In this document: piece after piece, positions 1 to 5,232 of the stretch
How the letters are laid out: each line of letters begins with the position of its first letter
How positions within the stretch are numbered: the first letter of the stretch is position 1
Notes under the pieces: model-generated
What the model was told of the DNA's origin: nothing
Databases searched by the model: none
What the model saw: only the letters and a program-made list of their open reading frames with translations
Assembly: GCA_003167305.1 (NCBI GenBank)
Contig: PMTP01000057.1
Coordinates: forward strand, 1 to 5,232
Origin: Acidobacteriaceae bacterium
GTDB lineage: Bacteria; Acidobacteriota; Terriglobia; Terriglobales; Acidobacteriaceae
Length of the DNA stretch: 5,232 bases
Direction: 5' to 3'
Made by a program: the position numbers and the translations under genes

Positions 1-56
1 GTGGCTCCGCCAGTCGTCGGTCCATGCGTGGTGGCACCGCCCGTGGTCGGCCCATG
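1..56 (-). repeat. Tandem 30-bp units coding the decapeptide HGPTTGGATT
   Basis: Minus-strand unit one (56-27) encodes HGPTTGGATT; unit two (26-1) encodes HGPTTGGAT and is cut by the edge. The units differ mainly at third codon positions, so the peptide appears conserved more than the DNA. More copies may lie beyond the edge. Confidence 0.75.
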
Positions 57-233
57 CGATGCCCCGCCGCCGGCAGGCTTTGCTGGCGCCTTGGGTGGCG
101 CCTTGGGTGCCGCCTTGGGAGCGGGAGGCGCAGGCTTGTTCGCAGCAGCGGCGCTGCCCAAACCCACGAACAGGGCAAGAATTGTTGCTGTGGAGCCATA
201 GCAGATGGCTTTGCGGAGAAGTTGTATCGTCAT
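1..233 (-). CDS. Repeat-rich secreted protein, N-terminal part; runs off the left edge
   Basis: An ATG at 233-231, preceded by AGAGGA with a four-base gap, opens a frame that stays open to position 1 (77 full codons). The first 30 residues form a signal peptide (MTIQLLRKAICYG, then a hydrophobic stretch ending GSAAAA before NKPAP). The mature part starts with an Ala/Pro/Lys-rich segment (APKAAPKAPPKAPAKPA) built from a four-residue period. After a short Gly run come tandem decapeptides, HGPTTGGATT then HGPTTGGAT, the second cut by the window edge. This low-complexity composition fits an extended, surface or periplasmic structural segment; no enzymatic domain is visible in what remains. The gene lies 103 nt downstream of the preceding gene, in the same direction. 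I do not recognise the family and infer no specific function. The long frames on the opposite strand here are by-products of the repeats. Confidence 0.75.
   Translation of the reverse strand, partial: MTIQLLRKAICYGSTATILALFVGLGSAAAANKPAPPAPKAAPKAPPKAPAKPAGGGASHGPTTGGATTHGPTTGGA
85..120 (-). repeat. Three tandem 12-bp units coding Pro-Lys-Ala repeats
   Basis: On the plus strand GGCGCCTTGGGT occurs twice in a row (85-96, 97-108), followed by the near copy GCCGCCTTGGGA (109-120). Read on the minus strand these encode the four-residue period centred on x-P-K-A in the secreted protein. The exact DNA identity of two units suggests recent expansion by slippage. Confidence 0.85.
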
Positions 234-237
234 CGGA

Positions 238-243
238 TCCTCT
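238..243 (-). promoter_or_regulatory. Ribosome binding site of the repeat-rich secreted protein
   Basis: AGAGGA lies four bases before the ATG at 233, within a purine-rich leader (AAAAGGAAAAGAGGA). It supports this start for a gene that is otherwise cut by the window edge. Confidence 0.65.
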
Positions 244-336
244 TTTCCTTTTCAATCTTCCGGTCCCACGCTGCTTTCACGAAGCGGGAACCTGCATTGC
301 GAAACAGACTGCTGCGAACCTTGCAGCGCAAGCGGC

Positions 337-1203
337 CTACTCAACGTTGCTGACTTTTCCATTCGTGAAGGTCACCTTCATGTCCTTGTAATAGAAGATT
401 TCCTTCGCTCCCAGCTTGGCAACCCTCACCGGCTGCCCGAATCCGGCAATCACTTCATCCTTGGTCTGGCCAAGGGCAATCGTCGGTGGCGGAGCATCGG
501 ACGGCGGCGTAGGAGGAGCAATCTCCTGCATGGCAGCCGGAGCGGGAGCGGCCGCGGGAGCAGCCGGCTGCGCCGGCTGACCACCCTGATCTGCCTGGCC
601 ACCCTGATCGCCCTTATCGTCCGCGGGCTGAACCGTGATGACCTCGGAGACGGTCTTCACAAAATCGTCCACCGCCGGCGCGGAACCCCTCGCGAACAGG
701 AACTTGATCTCCCCGTAAAAGCGAACGTCATTATAGGGATCGCTGAAGGTGCTGACGAGGATCCCGTCCTTCTGCGCCACAATTCCGGTGACCCAGAACT
801 TCTCTCCGGCGACAAACTTGCGCGAGACGCAGCCGTTGCTGGCCGCATCCGTGGCGCTGCCGCCTCCGCCAAATACCGGAACATGACCAAAGCCGAAGGA
901 CTTCACGGCGTCCTTGACCCGGTTTTTCTGGCTGGCGGCCAGAACTCCGTTGCTGTACGTATTGGCGTATGCATAGGTGCTTGCCGAACTGCACATCATC
1001 AGCCCGTCCTTATTCAGCACCACAACGTCGCCGGCCGTGACGATGTCCGTATGATCGGCCATCGCCTTGGTCAGCTTGATCTGAGAGACCAGCTTCTGCT
1101 GGATCAGTGTCGCCGGATCGCCCGCCTGGGCTGCCATTCCGGCACAATACATCGCCGCCGCTGCGACGAGCGCGAATGCGCCAAACCTCCGCATCTGAGC
1201 CAT
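337..1203 (-). CDS. Secreted protein of unknown function with C-terminal BamE/SmpA-like module
   Basis: This 288-residue protein begins with a signal peptide (MRRFGAFALVAAAAMYCAGMAAQA, residues 4-27; cleavage after AQA). A globular region follows (about 28-192), with two well separated cysteines, Cys71 and Cys125, and a Gly-rich FGGGG stretch at 111-115. I do not recognise this domain. Residues 193-243 are a Gln/Ala/Pro-rich linker (DQGGQADQGGQPAQPAAP). The last 45 residues (GQTKDEV, GFGQP, KEIFYY, VTFTNGKV) have the G-x-T-x-x-x-V...G-x-P...Y...V-x-F-x-x-G-K-V pattern of small BamE/SmpA-like domains, usually found in envelope proteins. The start at 1203 was preferred over the in-frame ATG at 1242 because GGAAGAGG lies four bases upstream and the signal peptide follows directly. 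A promoter lies about 50 nt upstream, so the gene probably has its own transcript. Function is unknown; an envelope or periplasmic role is inferred from the export signal and the C-terminal module. Confidence 0.82.
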   Translation of the reverse strand: MAQMRRFGAFALVAAAAMYCAGMAAQAGDPATLIQQKLVSQIKLTKAMADHTDIVTAGDVVVLNKDGLMMCSSASTYAYANTYSNGVLAASQKNRVKDAVKSFGFGHVPVFGGGGSATDAASNGCVSRKFVAGEKFWVTGIVAQKDGILVSTFSDPYNDVRFYGEIKFLFARGSAPAVDDFVKTVSEVITVQPADDKGDQGGQADQGGQPAQPAAPAAAPAPAAMQEIAPPTPPSDAPPPTIALGQTKDEVIAGFGQPVRVAKLGAKEIFYYKDMKVTFTNGKVSNVE

Positions 1204-1207
1204 ATTG

Positions 1208-1215
1208 CCTCTTCC
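1208..1215 (-). promoter_or_regulatory. Ribosome binding site that decides the start at 1203
   Basis: GGAAGAGG ends four bases before the ATG at 1203. It favours this start over the in-frame ATG 39 nt upstream, which would add a 13-residue polar extension in front of the signal peptide. Confidence 0.65.
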
Positions 1216-1254
1216 ATTCTCTTGAAATTGTGGGGAACACACTACAAGGCCCGG

Positions 1255-1283
1255 AGTTTAATACGCGGTAGCGGCGTTGTCAA
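1255..1283 (-). promoter_or_regulatory. Predicted sigma70-type promoter for the secreted-protein gene
   Basis: On the minus strand a perfect -35 box TTGACA (1283-1278) is followed by a 17-nt spacer and a -10-like TAAACT (1260-1255, four of six matches to TATAAT). The start of transcription would fall near 1248, leaving a leader of about 45 nt before the ATG at 1203. The site sits in the gap between the fused cytochrome gene and the secreted-protein gene, which suggests that the latter is not solely dependent on the cytochrome operon. This is a prediction from sequence only. Confidence 0.55.
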
Positions 1284-1353
1284 GAGTCAAAAAAGCTCTC
1301 CTCGCAGTACATCCCGCCAAGACATAAACACGCTGCTTGAGCAAATGTTTCGC

Positions 1354-3393
1354 TCATGATTTCTTTTCTTCGTGAACCTTCGATGAATCGCCGCTCTCCC
1401 CGCCGGATTTGCCGGCCGCAGCGGAGGGGGCGCTCGCTTCGGCCTCGGCCAGCGCCTCGGTGTCCAGCCCATGCTCATGGCGATAGTGCACGACCGGCAT
1501 CTTGCCATCCCACCACGCCCAGTTCATCGGATAGACATCGGGATCGAGAAAGACCTGGTAGAAGTGCCAGACCAGAATCGCCAGCGTGGCCAGAATCGCC
1601 TCGTAGAAGTGGATCGAGGTGGCCACATCCACCCACCAGCGCGCCAGCAGGTTGCCCACCCAGACCTTGGCCCACATCATGATTCCCGTCAGGGCCATCA
1701 GCGCCGTGCCCCACACCAGCGCCCAGTATTCCGCTTTCTCCGCATAACTGAAGCGGCCGAACTGGGGCCTGACCTTGCTGAGTCCGAGATAGTAACTCAT
1801 CGTGCCCCAGGCATCGAAGGCGTCCTTCGGCGCAGGCGCAACATCGCGAATCAGACGCCGCCCTTCCCTGCTCATCGCCAGATAGAAGAGGTGATAGATT
1901 CCGGCGCCGATCAGGATAACTCCGGCGATGCGATGGACAAGGCCGCGCAGCTTCTCTCCGTTGCCATTGCCGAGCATCTCGGCAATCCAGGAGTTGGGGA
2001 ACTTGAGAGCAAAGCCCGTAATCACCAGGACAATAAAGCTCGTCAGCAGAATCAGGTGTTGCCAGCGCTGGTTCTCGCTCATGCGCGTCATCATCGGATT
2101 CTGCATCGCGCGGCGCGCCACAGCCTTGCTCCGCCAGATAATCGCGTTGTGCAGGAACATCGCGCCGATCACCACGGCAATCAGCGCGAGATAGAACCAT
2201 CTCACCCAGCGCACTGCTACAGAACCGATGTCCTTCGCCGGGCCAACCCCCATGTGCACCTTGGTCAATGTAAACTTCTGCGTAACTCCAATGTGGCACT
2301 TGCCGCAGGTGGCGTCGAGGTTGGCGCGATTGATCGTCGAGCGGGGATCGCTGGAAGGCAGTATGTTATGCACGCCGTGGCAGCTTGAACAGTTGGCTGC
2401 CACCACCGAGCCGCCTTCGACCGCCAGCCCGTGATAACTGTCCAGATAACTCGTCACGCGGTTTCCGGGCACGCCAAACTCCTGCGAGAGCCTCACGCCC
2501 TGATGGCAGCGGGCGCAGGTATCCTTGGAAATATTCTGCTCCGAGACCGGCGAGTCAGGGTCGGTGTGCGCCTTGATCGTATGGATTCCGTGGCAGTCGG
2601 TGCATACCGGAGACAATCCGTTGCCGCGGGCGATTCCCTGCCCGTGAATGCTCTGCATGAAAGTCTCCGCGACCGCTGAGTGGCACTTGCCGCAGGTCGC
2701 GGGAACATTGAATTTATAAATCGGCGACTTTTGATCATTGGCGGGGAGAATCTCGTGCGCGCCGTGGCAATCGGTGCACACCGCGGCCTTCTTCGATCCC
2801 TTCTCAATGGCCAGTCCATGCACGCTTTCCTGGTAAGAGACAAAGCTCTGCGCGCTCTCGCCGTTCGATGCAACAAGAAACTTCTGCCCATGGCAGCGGC
2901 CGCAAGTTACCGGAATATTCGCGTGATTGACCGGCGACTTGGGATCATCGGTGCCCATAATCTCATGCGCGCCTCCATGGCAATCCTGGCAGTTAGCCGC
3001 TGCCGCCTGGCCGGCCTGAGCCGCCTTCGAATGCAGGCTGTGAGAGGTTGCCTCTTGCGCATCCGCATGGCACTGGGCGCAAGTAACTTTCTTCGGCGTA
3101 CTCTCATGGATCAGCCCCTTCACATCCGTGTGGCAATCCACGCAGACAAAGAGATCCCCGTGGATCGAATGTTTCAGCTTGGCTTGATCGACGTAGAGGC
3201 TGACTTGCTTGCCGTTGTCCTCGGTTGTCAGGGTTGCGTCGGAGTGGCAGGCAAGGCAGTCGGCATCCTTGGGCTTGTGCTCGGCACACGCCACGCCGAC
3301 CCAGGTAAGCAGGGATAGAACAATAAGCCGGACGAGAAGTCTTTTGCCTTTATTCCTATTTAATCTGCTCCACAAGGACATTCTAAGCCTCAT
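1354..3393 (-). CDS. Fused undecaheme cytochrome c / membrane cytochrome b protein, CbcL-like architecture
   Basis: A basic N-terminus and hydrophobic stretch (about 19-37, ending VACA/EHK) form a signal peptide. Eleven CXXCH sites follow, with first Cys at residues 46, 84, 105, 135, 164, 206, 234, 264, 293, 335 and 363, in two-heme repeats with many spare histidines (for example 78, 121, 192, 250, 321, 380) for bis-His ligation. Five membrane helices come next (about 398-420, 446-465, 484-507, 555-577, 594-616) with His415, His446, His487, His501, His595 and His610, then an acidic, Ala/Ser-rich cytoplasmic tail. Multiheme c plus b-type domain in one chain is the layout of CbcL, a Geobacter inner-membrane cytochrome used in extracellular respiration; that similarity is of architecture and I claim no orthology. 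The likely role is quinol oxidation with electron delivery to periplasmic hemes. The chosen start shares ATGA with the stop of the preceding gene but has only a weak AGAGAG site. Met5 (3381) has a better placed TGAGG and is a real alternative. Confidence 0.93.
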   Translation of the reverse strand: MRLRMSLWSRLNRNKGKRLLVRLIVLSLLTWVGVACAEHKPKDADCLACHSDATLTTEDNGKQVSLYVDQAKLKHSIHGDLFVCVDCHTDVKGLIHESTPKKVTCAQCHADAQEATSHSLHSKAAQAGQAAAANCQDCHGGAHEIMGTDDPKSPVNHANIPVTCGRCHGQKFLVASNGESAQSFVSYQESVHGLAIEKGSKKAAVCTDCHGAHEILPANDQKSPIYKFNVPATCGKCHSAVAETFMQSIHGQGIARGNGLSPVCTDCHGIHTIKAHTDPDSPVSEQNISKDTCARCHQGVRLSQEFGVPGNRVTSYLDSYHGLAVEGGSVVAANCSSCHGVHNILPSSDPRSTINRANLDATCGKCHIGVTQKFTLTKVHMGVGPAKDIGSVAVRWVRWFYLALIAVVIGAMFLHNAIIWRSKAVARRAMQNPMMTRMSENQRWQHLILLTSFIVLVITGFALKFPNSWIAEMLGNGNGEKLRGLVHRIAGVILIGAGIYHLFYLAMSREGRRLIRDVAPAPKDAFDAWGTMSYYLGLSKVRPQFGRFSYAEKAEYWALVWGTALMALTGIMMWAKVWVGNLLARWWVDVATSIHFYEAILATLAILVWHFYQVFLDPDVYPMNWAWWDGKMPVVHYRHEHGLDTEALAEAEASAPSAAAGKSGGESGDSSKVHEEKKS

Positions 3394-4259
3394 GACTCTC
3401 TGAGATATGCGCTCAATGTCAGCACAAGAAGAACGAGGCCGATAACGATGGCTGTGAAGCCAACGACTTTGGAGAAGTTAATCTGCCAGATCCCCGGCGC
3501 ATCCGCAACTCTCGCCTCAAGCTTTCCCTGGGCCGCCAGCCGCTGATACTCCAGCGGGCGCTTGGTCTTGAACTCTTCCTCGCTCTCCACGCCGGTAAAT
3601 ACCACCATGTCCATCGGAAAACTGTCGGGGCGCAGATGGGTGTTGACAAAGTGGATGGAAAAGATGAAGAGAATGGCGAGCAACCCTTCTTCGCTATGGA
3701 TTACTAACACAGCATTCAATGCCCAGCCGGGCAAAAATCGCGCGAAGAACGGAGCAAACCACATCGCATAGCCGGAAAAGCCAATAACAATCATGCCCCA
3801 GAAGACCGCCCAGTAATCAAACTTCTCCCAGTAGGCATAGCGGTCGAATTTCGGCTTCGGCCCCAGGCCCAGGAACCAGCGAATGTGTCCGAAGAGATCC
3901 TTCACATCCTTCCAGTTCGCCACCATCGAGGTTGCTCCCCAGAAGATTCCTTTTTCGCGATGGATAATACCGCGAGTTACTATCTCCTTCAGGTGAATGA
4001 GAAACGCCACAGTCAGCACCAGGGCGCAAAACTTATGAAAAAAGAGAATCGCCCCGAAGCCGCCCACGCCTTTGGCCAGGCCGCGCGCCCAGATGCTCTC
4101 GCTGAAACGCAGCGGCAGTCCCGTGGCGGCGAGCCCCAGAAAGCTGGAGAAGAGCGCGGCATGAAGGTATCTCTGCGCCCGCGTGAAGCGCATGAAATGC
4201 CGGACTTCGGCGTGACTTTTTTCCCTGCTCTCCATTGCGGCTTGCTCCAGATCAGGCAT
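3390..4259 (-). CDS. Membrane cytochrome b subunit (b561/HydC/FdnI type), likely quinone-reactive
   Basis: This 289-residue protein has five predicted membrane helices at about 31-51, 70-93, 148-170, 182-206 and 265-286. Histidines in or at the ends of helices 1, 2 and 4 (His33, His75, His89, His188, His203) are candidate axial ligands for two b hemes, as in diheme cytochrome b subunits of hydrogenases and formate dehydrogenases. A conserved cytoplasmic stretch after helix 4 (RPDSFPMD, 210-217) recurs in the b domain of the next gene as DPDVYPMN. Basic residues flanking the helices put the N-terminus in the cytoplasm. There is no signal peptide and no CXXCH. The start is well supported by GGAAGGAG six bases before the ATG and by its 8-nt overlap with the upstream cytochrome c gene. 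I infer that it passes electrons between the quinone pool and the adjacent multiheme protein. Relative to the b domain of the fused neighbour it has an extra C-terminal helix and a polar insert of about 50 residues. Confidence 0.9.
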   Translation of the reverse strand: MPDLEQAAMESREKSHAEVRHFMRFTRAQRYLHAALFSSFLGLAATGLPLRFSESIWARGLAKGVGGFGAILFFHKFCALVLTVAFLIHLKEIVTRGIIHREKGIFWGATSMVANWKDVKDLFGHIRWFLGLGPKPKFDRYAYWEKFDYWAVFWGMIVIGFSGYAMWFAPFFARFLPGWALNAVLVIHSEEGLLAILFIFSIHFVNTHLRPDSFPMDMVVFTGVESEEEFKTKRPLEYQRLAAQGKLEARVADAPGIWQINFSKVVGFTAIVIGLVLLVLTLSAYLRES

Positions 4260-5232
4260 TTTTGTCTCCTTCCGTGGATTTTTTCTTGATCTGGTCGTAG
4301 CGCGAGCGGATCAGCCACAGTATGGTGTGAATCACGAAGAACCCCAAGGTCCCGGCCAGCAGCAGGTTCATGAACAAGCGCACAAAGTAGAGGGCCGGAT
4401 TCAGCTTGCGATTGCGCGCGTTGGCATGAGGCTGATACTGCACAAAACTCAGGTTGGCGCCCGCGTGGCACCTGCCGCAGGTGGCCACCAGATTGGCCTT
4501 GGCAATCGGGGATCGCGGATCGGAGGCGGGCAATACATCATGCGCTCCGTGGCAATCCCAGCAGCGCGCTGTCTCCACATAGCCGCCCAGCGAGCCTAAC
4601 TGCGAGTGGAAGGTATCCCGGTAAGTGGATAGCTTCTCCTTGTGGCAGGAGCCGCAGATGGGCGTGGACTGCATGCGAAATGCATCCGCCGTAGGCTGCA
4701 GAATGGCGTGCGCCGTGTGGCAGTCAGAACAGACCGGCGCTTTCAGATCGCCGGCCGCGACGGCCTTTCCATGCACGCCGCCCATATAATTGGCGGTAAT
4801 TCCCGCATGGCAGCTTCCGCAGGTCTTGGGAATATTCGTCTTATAAGTCGGACTTAGCGGATCCTTGTGGCTCAGGATGTGATGCGATCCATGGCAGCTC
4901 TGGCAGTTAGCCGCCACCAACAGCCCCTCTTTGCTCAGCGCAAAGCCGTGGATGGAGTCGATGTACAACGGATAGACGTTGGGCAGGCCATGTTTCTTCG
5001 CCATTGCATCGTTGCCGTGGCAGGCGCCGCAGGTGCGCGGAACGTTGAGCGGATAGACTGCCGAGCGCGCATCATCCTTGGGAAAGATGGCGTGGGCGTC
5101 TCCATGGCAACTGGTGCAGGGATGCTCGGCCTTGAGGGAGTGAACGCTTCCGGCCAGGCCGGCCGCCTGATCGGCGTGGCAGGATTCGCACTTGACCGGC
5201 GTGATTTGATCCGGATGCGGATATTCCTTGAT
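4252..5232 (-). CDS. Membrane-anchored multiheme cytochrome c, 5'-truncated by the window edge
   Basis: The reading frame is open to the right edge, so the true start lies outside; the first in-frame Met (5004) falls in the middle of the heme domain and is not the start. The visible 326 residues contain nine CXXCH heme c sites with first Cys at residues 15, 39, 68, 110, 138, 168, 193, 224 and 252 (numbered from the edge). They are arranged as repeating two-heme modules: an S-x-H-G type segment, a CxxCHGxH site, then a CGxCH site. The extra histidines (for example 31, 95, 154, 175, 209, 231, 269) are candidate distal ligands for bis-His, electron-transfer hemes. One membrane helix (about 281-307) with His302 is followed by a basic tail (RSRYDQIKKK), which places the C-terminus in the cytoplasm and the hemes in the periplasm. 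The gene overlaps the downstream cytochrome b gene by 8 nt. I infer that it exchanges electrons with that protein. The partner and direction of electron flow are not visible. Confidence 0.93.
   Translation of the reverse strand: MKEYPHPDQITPVKCESCHADQAAGLAGSVHSLKAEHPCTSCHGDAHAIFPKDDARSAVYPLNVPRTCGACHGNDAMAKKHGLPNVYPLYIDSIHGFALSKEGLLVAANCQSCHGSHHILSHKDPLSPTYKTNIPKTCGSCHAGITANYMGGVHGKAVAAGDLKAPVCSDCHTAHAILQPTADAFRMQSTPICGSCHKEKLSTYRDTFHSQLGSLGGYVETARCWDCHGAHDVLPASDPRSPIAKANLVATCGRCHAGANLSFVQYQPHANARNRKLNPALYFVRLFMNLLLAGTLGFFVIHTILWLIRSRYDQIKKKSTEGDKNA
4266..4273 (-). promoter_or_regulatory. Strong ribosome binding site inside the upstream cytochrome c gene
   Basis: GGAAGGAG lies six bases before the ATG at 4259 and within the last codons of the upstream multiheme cytochrome gene. 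It supports the overlapping start of the cytochrome b gene and fits translational coupling of the pair. Confidence 0.75.

Noticed and set aside
311..327. Inverted repeat GCTGC-N7-GCAGC between the two secreted-protein genes, as a terminator
   Set aside because: The stem is only 5 bp and is followed by at most three T on the minus strand, so it is too weak to call a terminator.
1284..1353. Possible rho-independent terminator after the fused cytochrome
   Set aside because: There is a run of six T on the minus strand (GAGAGCTTTTTT), but I find no convincing stem before it.
205..1359. Long plus-strand open frame (384 codons)
   Set aside because: It lies opposite the minus-strand secreted-protein gene, has an Arg/His-rich composition typical of an antisense frame, and has no signal, domain or convincing ribosome site.
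1471..2388. Plus-strand open frame of 305 codons opposite the fused cytochrome
   Set aside because: It is antisense to clear membrane helices and heme motifs. Its His/Arg/Gln-rich translation resembles no protein family and is a by-product of the GC-rich codons.
3280..3300. Lipoprotein signal in the fused cytochrome (VGVAC)
   Set aside because: The residue three before the Cys is Gly where a lipobox normally has Leu or a similar residue; cleavage after ACA by signal peptidase I fits better.
2680..3318. Plus-strand open frame of 212 codons opposite the heme domain
   Set aside because: The complementary strand carries the CXXCH sites in order; this frame is a shadow and has no recognisable features.
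2240..5230. Regularly spaced similar motifs across the cytochrome genes, resembling an array of DNA repeats
   Set aside because: They encode CXXCH heme sites in protein modules; DNA identity between units is low and spacing is irregular, so this is not a CRISPR or other DNA repeat array.

Overview
The window is a compact bacterial segment with every recognisable gene on the minus strand. Transcription runs from the right edge (5232) to the left edge (1). Base composition is moderately GC-rich by eye. The mix of c3-type multiheme cytochromes, Ala/Pro-rich secreted proteins and a C-terminal BamE-like domain suggests a Gram-negative soil-type bacterium. I lean toward Acidobacteriota, but this is an inference from style and no taxonomic marker is present.

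Right two-thirds (1354-5232): three overlapping genes form a respiratory cytochrome operon. The first, open at the right edge, encodes a periplasmic multiheme cytochrome c with nine visible CXXCH motifs and a single C-terminal membrane anchor. The second overlaps it by 8 nt and encodes a five-helix membrane cytochrome b of the b561/HydC/FdnI type. The third overlaps the second by 4 nt (ATGA) and encodes one 679-residue chain with 11 CXXCH motifs followed by a five-helix b-type domain. Comparing the chains by hand, the third protein looks like a fusion of the first two. Nine heme motifs pair off in order, the anchor helix is similar and carries a histidine at the same place, and the five b-domain histidines have nearly the same spacing. 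The operon therefore seems to carry the same cytochrome c/b module twice, once split and once fused. The likely job is electron transfer between the membrane quinone pool and periplasmic or extracellular partners. The fused protein has the same domain order as the inner-membrane cytochrome CbcL of Geobacter. No substrate-reducing heme site (such as CXXCK) or outer-membrane conduit gene is visible.

Left third (1-1353): a 150-nt gap containing a good sigma70-type promoter precedes a secreted protein of unknown function (337-1203), which has an Ala/Pro/Gln-rich linker and a small BamE/SmpA-like C-terminal module. After another 103-nt gap comes the 5' part of a second secreted protein (1-233) that runs off the left edge. 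It is made of short tandem repeats, first Ala-Pro-Lys rich and then a Gly/Thr-rich decapeptide. Nothing in the sequence ties these two genes functionally to the cytochromes. No RNA genes, mobile elements or CRISPR arrays were seen, and no stretch over 300 bases lacks a gene.
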